The notes beneath the pieces were generated by a model that saw only the letters and a list, made by a program, of their open reading frames with translations, was not told the DNA's origin and did not search any database. Position numbers and translations under genes: made by a program. From positions 11,835,501 to 11,899,500 of the forward strand of contig NC_067201.1 of the NCBI RefSeq assembly GCF_000699445.3: a DNA stretch of 64,000 nt. Direction: 5' to 3'. Shown in pieces: positions 50,090 to 62,017 of the stretch; the stretch's first letter is position 1; the number at the start of each line of letters is the position of its first letter. This DNA comes from Schistosoma haematobium (lineage: Eukaryota > Platyhelminthes > Trematoda > Strigeidida > Schistosomatidae).

Positions 50090-50300
50090 GCAACCATGGC
50101 AGACGAACATAGCCCTCTGTTATACATAACAGATGTGATTACGAAAGTCCGCTATTTCTTCGACACTAGTGCAGAAGTTAGCGTTCTTCCTGCACTTTAC
50201 AGGCGGCAGTTGGGAATTCAATCGCCACATACGGTAAGCGATATATTTATCTTAACGTGGGTTTACACAAACCCATCCATTGGATCTTCGTTGGTGTAGA
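50090..50300 (+). pseudogene. Gypsy aspartic protease remnant
   Basis: The frame contains LLYITDVITKVRYFFDTSAE followed by VSVLPALYRR. The protease active site DTGA reads DTSA, and the frame ends soon after at 50299. Confidence 0.7.
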
Positions 50301-50499
50301 TGCTTATATGCCAATTATTGGTATAGACCTGCTACAAATAGACTGAAACATCAATTTATCTGTTTGTGTAATTTTTTATCGGGCCACAGATTTTCGCCAG
50401 TCACTGTAAGACACACGATCGATCCATACTACCGATAATATTCGATTTGTACTCTGAGATATGGCAAACGCAATCTGAACCGTAATATGTAATCATCAA

Positions 50500-51620
50500 T
50501 GTGATGCATCACATCACGACTACAGGACCATCTGTATTCTCGAAAGCGCGCCAACTGGCTCCCGAAAATCTGGGGTTGACGAAAAGCGAACTCGACCACA
50601 TAATAGACTTGGGAATCATTCGGTAAACAGACAGCCCATGGACGTCTCTCATGCATTTGGCCCCTAGAAATGATAGCAACGACTGGCGTCCAACTGGTGA
50701 CTATCGGACATTGAATGCAAAACCCATTCCTGATCGTTAACCGTTGCCCCACATTCACGATTTGACAGCTACTTTGAAAGGTATAACTGTCTTTTCGAAA
50801 ATCGACTTCGTTAAAACGTGTAACTCAGTTCCTATGGCCACTGACGACATTCCTAAAGCCGCCATCATTACGCCTTTTGGTCTCCACAGAATTCTGCACA
50901 TGCTTTCCGGCCTAATATGTGTTGCACAAACTTTCCAGAGGTTCATCAATAACGTTTTTCGAAGTTTCAACTTCGTACACGAGTATGTTGATAATTTCTT
51001 GACTGCATGTCCAGACAGAGAACCTCATCTTCTGTATTACCAAGAACCAACCAAAACCAAGAAACTACGCACTTTTAACGGTCTGGTAAGTTTCTATAGA
51101 GACTTCATGCCGAAACGCCCATCCTTTATGAAACATCTAACCAAATAACTTCGTGGAAATGCAAAAGTCGTCAACATGAACGACATCGCTATGAAAGCAT
51201 TCTCTTCACTTAAGGAACTTATCGCCTAAGCGACAATGTTCATACAAGACATCGAAGCACACATTAGCATCGAAGTAGACACACCTGACTCGGCAATCGG
51301 AGCAGTTTTACAACAATGAGTTAACTACACCTGACAACGTTTTGTATTCTTCTCGAGACGGTTGCTAGACACCGAATCAAGGTGAAGCACTTTCGATAGG
51401 GAACTTCTAAATATGAGATATACTGTACGGCATTTCCAACACTCTGTGGAGGGTCGAAAATTCACTCTGTTCACCGATCACAAACCTCCTACCTTTTCTT
51501 AAGCTCATCTTCAGACGACTATTCAACTCGAGAGTCGCGACAACTGGACTATACTTCGCAGTTTACTTCAGACAAAAAACACATTTCTGGAGCAAACAAT
51601 ATAGTTGTCTCGTATAACGT
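50500..51620 (+). pseudogene. Gypsy reverse transcriptase / RNase H remnant
   Basis: Segments in order: HHITTTGPSVFSKARQLAPE, SELDHIIDLGIIR, NDWRPTGDYRTLNAKPIPDR, PLPHIHDLTATLKGITVFSK, ITPFGLHRILHMLSGL and FQRFINNVFRSFNFVHEYVD. The catalytic YVDD is YVDN. Then LRTFNGLVSFYRDFMPK and RNase H parts (RHFQHSVEGRKFTLFTDHK-like) to about 51500. Several stops and frame changes (near 50628, 50741 and 51150). Confidence 0.83.
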
Positions 51621-51860
51621 TCCCAAGCAGTTTCCAAAGAATCGTCTTTCTTAAACTCGCCCAGCTTCAAAAAGAAGATACTGATCTTCAGCACGAGTTA
51701 TCTTATACAACTCTAAATCTGTGTATTAAACAGATGGAAACTGGTAAGGAAACCTTACTATGAGACACACCTACAGGTAAGGATCATCCGGTCGTGCCGG
51801 AACGTTATCGATGCACTGTCTCTGATACGTTGCACAAGCCTTCTGATCTAGGTGTTCGTA

Positions 51861-52300
51861 TGTGGAATTATGGTCTACCTCGTTACTAGTATTGCCCTAA
51901 TGATAGACCTTATCTTAAAATTGCATATTTGCCATGATGTGATTACATAATCTATAAGATCTTACATGGAAGTCATGTCATTGTCTTCACTGGCTCGTCC
52001 TATCGTGACATCGCCAATATATGATGGGCAAAATATTTAGGCTAGAGATAGGACAATATATTTAATATGAATAAAAGATTTTAGTGTTACACAAGAATGA
52101 TAACGCCTGCATGATTGAGTTATGCCATCCGATGAATAGAATTACCTATCTCACGTTCTCCATAGTCAACCTTTTCTTCGTGTCAATTGTTGAAGGTCTT
52201 TTCAGTAATTATATGCTCGGCTTCAAAATTCGTATTGTTAGGATACAGTGCCACTACATGGTCATATATTAAGAGTATTCTCGCTTCACTTGCAATACAG
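51861..52300 (+). repeat. Gypsy-type LTR, copy 1
   Basis: Starts TGTGGAATTATGGTCTACC and aligns with 54499-54930 through AATCTATAAGATCTTAC, GGCTAGAGATAGGACAATAT and TTTAATATGAATAAAAGATT (containing AATAAA). It follows the Gypsy internal region, as a 3' LTR would. The right boundary is unclear; a Merlin element lies just beyond. Confidence 0.65.
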
Positions 52301-52342
52301 TCTAAATCACATCTTCCTCTAGTTGGTAATGTAGAAGCGTAC

Positions 52343-52457
52343 GGCGAGACTCTAATTTATGGAATAACCAATCAGAGGCGTTTTGGAGATTTTAAGGTTA
52401 CGGCGCCAACTTCAGTGCTTAACGCTAACGTACGACCGGTTCACAGGGAATTTTGTA
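52343..52457 (+). repeat. Merlin left terminal inverted repeat
   Basis: Pairs with 53162-53276; begins GGCGAGACTCTAATTTATGG and ends GGGAATTTTGTA. Confidence 0.9.
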
Positions 52458-52616
52458 TGATGACTCCAGAGGCCGACTATTAGCCCGAGACTCTAATTTA
52501 TGTTCGACCTTCGAACGAATCTTAGGTAACCTTGAGAAATATTAGCCAGTCAGCAAACAGTCAGCATAGAGTAAAAATATATATACAAAACCAAGGAAAT
52601 AAAGTGGATACACTTC

Positions 52617-52930
52617 TTATACGTGATCGAAAAACTTGTCAAGGTTAGAAAGAGGTTCAGAGGTTCTAAAATCGTAATACATGCAGTAGAAGAAATCATC
52701 CATATGGCTACAGAATAGTCGGCCTCTAGGGCCATGATAAGGTCTCAAAAACCCTTTCAGCCTCGACCAAATAGCTTCAATATTGTTTATGTGCACTCCG
52801 GTTGTTAAGTGCACAAAATGCTACTTGTGGATAACGACATGATGCACATAACTAAGCCTATGTGAAAGTCCGTACGCTCTCCAAACATCCGCATATATTG
52901 TAGTACCCGGATGCAGCCAGTGTTACTGGT
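52617..52930 (-). pseudogene. Merlin (IS1595/ISXO2-like) transposase C-terminal fragment
   Basis: The minus strand encodes PGTTIYADVWRAY, then YVHHVVIHK, a TAG stop near 52823, then HLTTGVHINNIEAIWSRLKG and FLRPYHGPRGR. The Asp of YADVW and the Glu of NNIEAIW match the second and third residues of the DDE triad. The N-terminal half with the first Asp is missing. In an intact element it would cut and paste the element at its TIRs. Confidence 0.82.
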
Positions 52931-53161
52931 GCTTTCATTATCCAGTTCGCAATAATTGTCATAATTTGCCTTTGTTAGAAATTATATATGGGGTTTTTAT
53001 CACGAACTGACATCAACTATAATGCCAGAAATTTATTTAGCCAAATGGATGAAAGGCTTTCGCGTTAAAATCCGGGATCTATTATCTTATACCTGATTGA
53101 TTCGTCCACAAATTATAGTCCCGCCATTTTTTTGTTATAGCCGCTCAATTATCACGTTTTG

Positions 53162-53276
53162 TACAAAATTCCCTGTGAACCGGTCGTGCATTAGCATTAA
53201 GCACTGAAGTTGGCGCCGTAACCTTGAAATATCCAAAACGCCTCTGATTGGCTATTCCATAAATTAGAGTCTCGCC
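53162..53276 (-). repeat. Merlin right terminal inverted repeat
   Basis: Reverse complement of 52343-52457 with six base differences counted by eye. Confidence 0.9.
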
Positions 53277-53914
53277 AAGCGTACTTGTTACTGATAGCAT
53301 AAAGAACAAAACTGTTAGTCAGTACATGAATTGAAGCACTTTGTGAAGTGCCGGCGAACTGATATACGTTGAAATGAAAATTACGACTAAAGCAACTAAA
53401 TAATCAGTGCATTTAGCAAAAATATAGAATTGATAATTTTATTGGTGAGATAACTTCTGATGACAGTTTGTGCTATCATACTCGCTATTTCCGTGTAAGC
53501 CATGTTGAAAAGAACCTACATTTTGGATTATCTGACAACTGTCCAGATGATAACTCGAAGAGCAAGTGACATTTTTGTAATGACGTTTTGTTTTGTTCGT
53601 AAAGTCATAAGGGTAGCCATAGTAGCTGGACAATGACAAAAGGGTAATCCACGTTAGGTATTAGAAGCAAGATGTGGCTTCAATGTAAACTTGGAGGTCA
53701 AGCCATTCTAGTCCAACTCGAGTAGGCCTGTAGGGTCCTATCAACTGAGTATTTCAGCTTGCCGATTCTTCCAGTAGTACTACAAACGTACTCGAGAATA
53801 TTTAAAAGCCAGAACACCAGTTGTTGGGATAGCGTATCGTTAATAATTAATGAAATCTTCAAGCACGCGAAAGGCAAGCATACTGATAAGAGAGTGAGTG
53901 AGAGGGTCAGTCAG

Positions 53915-54400
53915 TCAGCTAAAACGTAGGACCAGCCACAAATATGCATCGGTCGAAGTTGCCATACCTCATTAATACAACAAGATGAACACCGGATTCA
54001 TGAAATTAGTTAATTCAGAGGTGGTAATATACAAAAGAAAGATTGCATATAAGGATATAGTACAGGAAGAAAGAATTAGTACGTAGAAAGAAAGATATGA
54101 AGCGATTTTAATCTCTTAGTTTACGGGAAGATAGAGAGTGTATACACCCAAGCCGTTGTGATCGATTCCGAGCCATGTCATCAAGAGTCTTCAACCATTG
54201 GTTACGATAGTCGTGCGGACTGCAACCAAGTAGTTTGCGTTTCCCAACATGACTAAGACTAGAAGTTGATGACTTCGAGGACTGATGCCACGTTCGTGAA
54301 GTTCACCTTGTATTTCTATTGCTAGATGCTTGTGCTCTCCGGGGAAACACCGAGCTGCATGAGAAGAAGGTTGTTGCAGACATCTTGAGACCTAAGCAAT
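53915..54400 (-). mobile_element. RTE 3'-end fragment (family B)
   Basis: On the minus strand: GGCTCGGAATCGATCACAAC, the 3' UTR TTCATATCTTTCTTTCTACG and TTCTTTCTTCCTG, and the end TTTTAGCTGACTGACTGAC; all match 36675-36950. Confidence 0.75.
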
Positions 54401-54498
54401 GTGGATGTTTTTTTAGTCCTGATTGAAAGCTCAACACTCATTATTTTGGGACAGAACGACAAGGGGGAGTCTCCTTAACAGTCATATCTCAATTACAC

Positions 54499-54930
54499 TG
54501 TAGAATTATGGTCTATCATGATATTAGTACTGCTCTGATAATAGACCTTATCATATAATTGCAGATTTGTCATGATATAATCGCCTAATCTATAAGATCT
54601 TACGTGGAAGTTACATCATCGTCTACACCGAATCATTACATTGTGACAGTTACCAATACATGATAGAGAACAAACAAAGGCTAGAGATAGAACAATATAT
54701 TTAATATGAATAAAAGATATAAGGTACCATTCAGCAGGGACCACGCCTGCATGGCCGGGACATGCCATACGATCAACTCCATTTAATTCAATTCATTCAT
54801 CCCGTCCTTTTCATCGTTGGGTTTCTCTTCGTGTTATATGTTGAATGTCTATTTTCCGAGTAGTCTCGTGTTCAGCTTTGAGGATTGTGTGGTTATGGTC
54901 CAATGCCTCTACAACACCATGAATAACTTA
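54499..54930 (+). repeat. Gypsy-type LTR, copy 2 (solo LTR)
   Basis: Starts TGTAGAATTATGGTCTATC and shares AATCTATAAGATCTTACGTG, GGCTAGAGATAGAACAATAT and TTTAATATGAATAAAAGATA with 51861-52300. No internal sequence is attached on either side, so it is best read as a solo LTR of the same or a close family. Confidence 0.68.
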
Positions 54931-54954
54931 TAAAGTCAGTGACTTGTCACTGAG

Positions 54955-55170
54955 TCCTAGCCACATCATCCGGTCACTGAATGGGCTGGGTCACTGAATG
55001 TCGGACAGTTCATCGATCCCCGTCAAGGTCAAGGACAGCCAGCACGCATCAGTTAATTGCACGTCATGAACTGGCACATACGTTGTTGGTCGCAAGCTCG
55101 GGTAAAGGAGGAGGGTTGGGCATGGGGTCAGCAACCACATCCCGTAGAAAACAACCTTGCTTATAATCAC
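54955..55170 (+). repeat. GC-rich retroelement-like fragment, unidentified
   Basis: Contains GGTAAAGGAGGAGGGTTGGG and CATCCCGTAGAAAACAACC. The composition differs from the surroundings and the short open frame includes SSGKGGGLGMG. I suspect a non-LTR element 5' region but cannot name it. Confidence 0.4.
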
Positions 55171-55179
55171 TAACGAGGA

Positions 55180-58100
55180 AAGTAAGCAAATGATAAACAG
55201 ACAGAATTATTTTAGTTCTTAATGACTCGCCTATACATCAGTACGTATTAATATTTGTGTAATCGACTGTTTATGGTCATGTGTCAGTCTGTGTAGTTCC
55301 TTCTGATCCTGCAGGACACTACTTGCTTAAATGTTTGGTAACTGATTGAAGTCTGTGTACAAATCTGCTTGGTAAACAATATTCTCCCCTCTAATAGCTC
55401 TTGTGTATGATTGTCGTATCATTTTAAAACAACGTTAAAACCAATTTCTCCCAACATACGCCGTTTCGATTTCTGTATGTCACATAGCGTTTGCGAATTA
55501 TCGTGTTACCGGTTATTTAGTGGAATCACATAAGAGATCAAAGTGAGTACGAAACCTTTTTTATGGTAGTAGTATGTCCTGCTTAAGTGCTATATTTCTT
55601 ATTTTTCTGTGTTTACTGATGAACGAAGTCTAGGGTATTGCATTTCGTGCAATTTGAGACGAAACTAAAAACAGTCAAGAAACAAGAGACCATTCTCACC
55701 TTGGGAGTAAACACAATTGTGACTATGAAGCCCAAACGTCCAAAACTCACTGAAAGTGACCTTACGTTCTCGTCTGTTCAGACGGAACTCTTTTGATAGT
55801 CATAAGATTAAATCACAGAAAGAAGGAAATTCACGTTTTGTGTTGTCTCCATCATTTTCATATAAACTTCAGTTAGTACACGAAGCCCCTTCTAGGTAGA
55901 TACGAGTTGCAACACGCATACATGACACGTACTTAAGTAGAAGCTTCGTAGTTGTGTGTAACAATCGTGATACTGAAAAAAGTAGAGGAGAAAATTGACC
56001 AGTAGGACTAACAATAACGAGTGGTCGACAAAGCCTAGTTGATTGCATTGGAACAAGTTGAAGTGTATTTAATTGGTAGGTATAACTCAAACTAATTACT
56101 GCCTCTAGGATGAAACTGTCGTTAAAGAAACTAGCGACGAATCACAGGAATTATATAGTGAATTGTTACAGCAAGCAGGTATAAAATGACGGCAGAAAGG
56201 GTTAAGTGTAAAGTGGGACAAATATTCATTAATTCCAAGAAAAATAATGTAGTAACAGCGTAACGTGTTTAGGTGGCCAAATTAATTTATTATCATAGGT
56301 TTTTTGATAATTACTCTTTTTTGTTCTTGTTATGGAATGGTGACTCTTTGTTCTTCACCTAAACGCCTGGATTTACATTTGGTAGGTGGACTTGACAAAA
56401 TAGCTAAGCCAACATAAGATTCAAAACATGAGCTTAAGAAGTATCAAACATAGAAGGGAGTCTTAATATCACCGAATGTTTGCATCATCATCAATCAATA
56501 GCAGTCTGAGTCAAACAAAGTGACTGCAGGTACAGAACTCACTATCAATTTCTAAAAGAATGCTGATACAAAGCGACAAACTTTTCGGTTTAGGTTGAGG
56601 CTGTCAGACAAACAAACATAATTTTCTAAAGGCAAAATATCATAACTCTTGATACGAAGTTAAAGTGATAAATTATCTTTATAATCATAGTAGCAGGTTT
56701 GAAGATAGAGTTACTGGGATCGAATACTGCATAAGGCATAGATTTCTACTTGTCGTCTAAAAAACACCGATTGACTTTAAAAATGTCATTAAGCTGCGCT
56801 ATGGTCAGAAGAGCCGAAAATTCCGACTAAATATGGCATAAACACTTTTGACATTAGTTTTATGACTTTATGTTCGGCTAGTTATCACGTGATTTATCCA
56901 CCAATCAAAATATGACTTATACAATCTTAGCACCGTGCCAAAACCAATGGTTTCGACCGGTATGCGCAGCTTAGCGTCCTTATTGGTCCGCCTAGCCTGT
57001 CAACTTGAGTCCAGAACACCAATACCAGCTCCCACTATGCAATACGACTCGAATCATTTATTTCAGACATACTGGTTTTATATACCAACCAAACAGACCG
57101 CAACGCACCATAAAATAGAAAATAACATTTGTACGCGACATAGCCAGAAAGTGACTGTGAACGTGAGAGGCAGTAGTCAATAAACTGAACATAGCTTAAG
57201 AATAGTAAATCGTACAATAATAAATTATAAGTCAAAATCAAGATTACAATAAGAGGAATATAAATATACATAATCTAATTATTGAATAGTTATACCATAA
57301 GAATGTATAGACAATATTAGTTAATTAACATGTCTCCGAAGTTACTCGTGATTTGATCTTCGCTCGGATATAACAATTAGTTTTAATTTTTCACGATACA
57401 CCGAGATAATTTTGTTGATAATCACAACTAATCCGCAGCCACACAAATGTAGACGAAAGGCACCCAACAAGTAAAGGTATTTCTGTCCTTATTTAACCTA
57501 TGAGATTATTTTTGCGTAGACTTAAAATAATCAAAGCCAAATCAGACTACGTGGTCGAATTCGGTGTCATCCACCTTTGTGGTATCCAATGAGCCTCGCT
57601 GATACACATGGTTCAGAGGAAAATGGGGACAGCTGAAGACCATTCGGAACTACAGATTTCTTATCATTGTTCCCTATGAAATTCACAGTCGTGTATAAAT
57701 AGTCCGGCTCATATTCCTTTTAGGATACATGTATCCACTAGTCTCTCTACTACAGTAAACGGGGTGCTATCTTATTCCTTTACGAGGTATTTTATTGTAA
57801 AAACATTTCTTTAGTATCACTGGTTGACGCTGTCCTACCTGATGAGAACCATGGAAGTAGGCTCTTTCAAAAAGTGCTCATCGAGTAAAAATCTACAATT
57901 GACAGTGGCTAAAACAAATTCGTTTTTTAAAGTTTTCTGATCTGTGGGATGGGCAGCTGTCTAATGTAGTATACAACTCTTATGACTTTATGAGTCGAAA
58001 ACGCGATTTATAGCAAAAGTACAGGATAATGACGACTATAAGTGACCTGTTAGCTAATCACAAAATGCTGACTAGCTATAAAACAATTAACAGAACAAAG

Positions 58101-58380
58101 TAGTGAAAAAACAGCTTTGATCGTAATAATTAACCCTTACAAGTTAAATTACCATTTGTAGTAAATAAAAAGAGGAATTTACGTACATCTATCCGTACAG
58201 GGAGACGAGCTAGTTTTGTGAGCTATGGTTTTCACCTTTTAGAGCTTTCATTACCAATTGACATCAATTATAATGCAAAATGGCAAGAGTTAAACATTAG
58301 GAATAAGGTTTACAAATTAAGGTTAGAGTTTTCAATACAAACTGACATCAGCTATGATGTAATGTCTTGCCATCTTGTGG
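55180..58380. other. Upstream region, no gene recognised
   Basis: AT-rich DNA without convincing coding sequence. 56930-57270 is locally different and may be an LTR or other repeat, but there is no second copy in the window to define it. 58205-58420 repeats a motif (GACATCAATTATAATGC, GACATCAGCTATGATG) also found near 53020 within the Merlin element. Confidence 0.45.
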
Positions 58381-58383
58381 TAA

Positions 58384-58527
58384 TTAGAAATATTTGAATT
58401 CTTGCACGAATTAGGAGTCCCAGAAATAGCACAACCTAAACAGAAGAACTAGTGAGCACAAAAAGCCTGTTGTATTTGGAATTCGAAATCAGGCAGTAAT
58501 CAAGTACAAATGAATCATTCTTCCATA
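58384..58527. repeat. Direct repeat, left copy, flanking retroelement remnant
   Basis: Matches 59943-60090 in the same orientation, including the identical block GTATTTGGAATTCGAAATCA. The pair brackets the gag-like remnant and may be partial LTRs. Confidence 0.6.
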
Positions 58528-59124
58528 CAAACATCACATCCATCATAGCTTAAATTGGAGTTTAAGTTTCTGTAATCGATTGTACGTCTTCTCTTTAGGT
58601 TCATCATGTGTCTGTCCGACCGTGTATTGGATGTAGACTCTGTACGATCTGGAATGTACTCATTAAAATTAGAATTAACAAAAAAGGGAATCGAAATGGA
58701 CTCACCTGTGTCCTGGAATTGTATATAAACATGTCGTTTGTGTACTGAAATCACTGATATATAGAATATGAACCACAGACTTTCCAACATTATCCTCCCC
58801 CACAAAATAATGTTGGATTTTCATATCCTCAAGTCATAAATGATGTTGCTTTATTTAAAACATATTTCTCACATTGACTAGAGCATTCATTAGAAGTGAA
58901 TCATTAAGATAAATCATATCTGCTACAATAACATCCGAGTTCTGATTAGGATTTGGTGCGAACCGTATATCTTTCATATATTTGTAAATAATTTCATTGG
59001 AAATACATGAATCATGAGAGCAACGCATATTTGCTAAAATAATTTCATGAATCTGATCAGAGTATGATTCATTTGAAGCACTCAACTTAATATAAATAAA
59101 AACAATATATTTGTAATATCCCAA
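58515..59124 (-). pseudogene. Retroelement-like open frames, unidentified
   Basis: Two minus-strand frames (59124-58855 and 58805-58515) with segments SDQIHEIILANMRCSHDSCI and TESTSNTRSDRHMMNLKRRR. They follow the gag-like remnant on the same strand and lie inside its direct repeats, so they probably derive from the same element. I cannot assign a domain. Confidence 0.45.
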
Positions 59125-59265
59125 AGTGGAGAAAAATTAGATTTTCTGGAGTTTCGTGACCCAGTGTGTAGGCCACTTCTTCAGAGAATAAATAAGAAGT
59201 GGTTTACACTGAGTCACAAAACTTCAGAAAATCTAATTTTTCTACTCATTGGGATATTACAAATA
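59107..59265. repeat. Imperfect inverted repeat (fold-back)
   Basis: Arms of about 74 bp (59107-59181 and 59194-59265) include TTGTAATATCCC, AAAAATTAGATTTTCTGGAG and CCACTTCTT with their complements, around a ~12-bp spacer. It sits between the gag-like remnant and the next open frame. Confidence 0.8.
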
Positions 59266-59329
59266 CATTATCTTTATTTATAGCAATCTATCCAATGCTT
59301 AATTTATTTGAAATTATCAAGTCAAACCT

Positions 59330-59839
59330 TGGTAATGATACACTTAACATAATAGGATCAGAATTACAAAGTTTAACATTAGTTGCAGAGAAATTAACAG
59401 TAGTATTACAAACTGACTGAATGTGTCCAATTTTACCTCACTTAAAGCATTTAGCACTACGAAATACACATGAAATACATGGGTGAAACTTGCTACAGAA
59501 CAAGGATTTACGAAACTTGAGCTCATCCTCGTAACATGCATCTCAACTCTTCAATGAATTATCTGCATAACCTTGACTACGCATTGGATTGGGATAACGT
59601 AGTGATGTAGTTGAATTCTTGATGTCTTGACGAATCATTTTATGAAAATTTCCTCTTTTACAGCATTCGAAATTTGTACACTTTACATGGTCTATTAGTA
59701 GTTCCTTGGGAGTTGCATAAGGAAGTGAAATAGGGTTTTCTGGAAATGCCCAAGTTTTTAATAAGCTGTAAGCTTCTTTTCTGATGAATGTAACTGAATG
59801 AGCCACAATATTTACATTCTCAATATACTCCTTGGTCAA
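59330..59839 (-). pseudogene. LTR retroelement gag-like remnant with zinc knuckle
   Basis: The minus-strand frame 59839-59543 includes IRKEAYSLLKTWAFPENPIS, VKCTNFECCKRGNFHKM and SLRYPNPMRSQGYADNS. In the next frame the sequence gives KFHPCISCVFRSAKC followed by a CCHC-type knuckle CFK-stop-GKIGHIQSVC, where the second Cys codon has become TGA. The arrangement suggests a nucleocapsid of a schistosome LTR retrotransposon; assignment to a named family is not possible here. Confidence 0.6.
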
Positions 59840-59942
59840 AGTCTAGATTTCAAACCTTTTCATATAATCCTCAAAAGCATCGAAATCTGAATGTATGTCC
59901 AACTGTTCCATCATAGGCTCCGTCGGAACGCCAATGCGATAA

Positions 59943-60090
59943 TTAGAAGTCTTTGAATTATTGTACGAATTAGGAATCCAAGAAATAACTCAATTCAGAC
60001 CAAGGAGAACTATGTGAGCACAAATAAACCTACTGTATTTGGAATTCGAAATCAGATTGTTAACAAATACAAAGGAATCATTAGTTCATA
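59943..60090. repeat. Direct repeat, right copy, flanking retroelement remnant
   Basis: Counterpart of 58384-58527, with GTATTTGGAATTCGAAATCA and ACAAAGGAATCATT in common spacing. Upstream of the gag-like remnant on the minus strand. Confidence 0.6.
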
Positions 60091-60099
60091 AAAACACCA

Positions 60100-62015
60100 C
60101 ACATCTTCCTGTTTAAAAACATGAGTAACTCAAAGTTGTAACTTAGACTTAAAGTAAGAAAGGGATAATACTATCTAGATTCACTAAAGTTTATGTAATG
60201 GACGACAAAATCTTGAGACGCAATCTGATTTAGGAGCAGGTTTGCTATATCGTTTAGCTTGAACATAATCTAAAATTATGTTTTCAGTTGTATAATAGAT
60301 ATTTTCGTTAATTTCAAACGTTGTCAGAATCAAGTATTACCAATTTTCACTTGGTTAATAATAAAATACACGTTATCTATTAATGAACTTTAAATTCTCG
60401 GAAAGTACCTGAGGCGCTGTCTTAATTTTAATTGGTTTGTTCAAGGTCATCAGTATATTATACTTTTGACTAATTTGCTCTTCTCAGCGATGTAGCCCTT
60501 GTAGAATCGTCTATTCGTCATATCCTTGTAATTTTTCTAAAGAATCACTACCTTTATAACGTAACCTTTGAAAAACTCTAACATGTCAATAGTCGTCTCC
60601 AAAGCAACCACTAGACTGAATCAGCCGAGTTTTCAAAGCAAGCCAGCCTTGAAATTTTCATCCGGCAGGCGGTCAGGAATTTTCACTTTTTTGTTCCATG
60701 GAATCCTCTCTATGGACATTACCCAAGTCATTATACTTACTGTCATACAACATTTTTAAGTCAGTCAAAACGTCATGAAAAATAGAACATCCACATCACT
60801 GGTCCTATGAAATGATCCCGTTTAGAGCCCGGGACCCAATAGCATCCACCACAAGCGTTTAAACAAACTAAATTGGTGTGTCCTGTCTCTTAAATGTTCT
60901 GGAACCAATTATGTTTTAAAAGCATTACATCCCGTCAGAATTCCTATAGCAACATTCTGAAAATAAGAAGGACCTCTACCGATTAAATTCTCTTATTGCC
61001 CTAGATACTGTTTAGTATGGGGATCAGCGGAGCTGACAGGTAACCAAGTGGCAGGCCCTACTGATCAGGACTGTCTAGTAAAAATGGTATGAAAATAACT
61101 GCCTAAGAAATTGTCCATCTGCAGGCTTCCTCTGAGACCAGTTAGCTTAATCCGAACAACATCAAAATATACAGGATATGACTTTTATCACTTAACTTGG
61201 TTTCGATAACTCTTCTAATCTGAGTAACAAAACTATGACTAAAGCCTTACATGAATTAAGTTGGCTAAGGAGTGAACTATGAACACCACTGCTAAACATT
61301 TAACAACGTTAACTGGTTCATATGTACATCATAAAATATTCACCCCATAGTTCGGTTTGTGATATTGATTTCCAGTTAGTTTTTTTCTATCAAGACGTAT
61401 AAGAAATGAACTCTTACTCAAATAATGAACAAGGAAACGAGCCAATTCGTTTGTGTAAGTCTACAGATCACAAAATACAGTATTCTCCAAAGCTAACCAA
61501 ATGCGATATTATTTGAAGCCTTCATTTAGAATATATTGGTTTCTTTATACACCTACAGATAGATAAATTTGCTACGCAAGAGTTGAAGAGTGTACTAATT
61601 GCTATCAGTTTTTAAAGCACACAAACTATTGAAAAAACAAGATATTTACTAACTCTAAAAAACTGTTCGCGTCATTCAGTTTTCTTTCCAAAATAACATT
61701 GAAAGTGCGTGATGATGATACATTCATCTTATAACTTATGATATGAGCTATATAAATCAAATACTTCATTTGAAGAATGTTTTTTTTCTCACTTGTATTT
61801 ATAATGTTAAGCACCTGACCTAACAAATACAATAATCGACACAAAAATTAATCCTCGAAATTAAATGAAACTAAAAACACCGTATTCAATAACTTCAGCT
61901 AAACTATGAAGTCAAGGAATTTTAAATGTAATCAGTCTTCATAGTTTAGAAAACTAAGTAAAAAATATGAATAAGTATTAACTCAGTTCTGGTCACTTCA
62001 AAATAAGTTTACTTG
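60100..62015. other. Region without recognised gene
   Basis: Mostly AT-rich. 60560-61080 has more even composition and may be unidentified repeat DNA. No splice-supported coding sequence found. Confidence 0.45.
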
Positions 62016-62017
62016 CA

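Larger units (their letters stand above)
49600..51840 (+). mobile_element. Decayed Gypsy-like LTR retrotransposon internal region
   Basis: Gag-, protease-, reverse-transcriptase- and RNase H-like segments follow in order on the plus strand with many stops and frameshifts. Gag: FRQLFVSKLLQQVQAVLV near 49705. An LTR-like sequence follows at 51861. No matching 5' LTR could be found before 49600. The element is dead. Confidence 0.8.
52343..53276 (-). mobile_element. Merlin DNA transposon with TIRs and 8-bp target duplication
   Basis: Terminal inverted repeats of 115 bp (52343-52457 and 53162-53276, about 95% identical by eye, 6 differences) start GGCGAGACTC. They are flanked by the 8-bp direct repeat AAGCGTAC (52335-52342 and 53277-53284), the duplication size typical of Merlin/IS1016-like elements. 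Inside is a minus-strand transposase fragment. At 934 bp it is a deletion derivative of an autonomous element. Confidence 0.88.
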
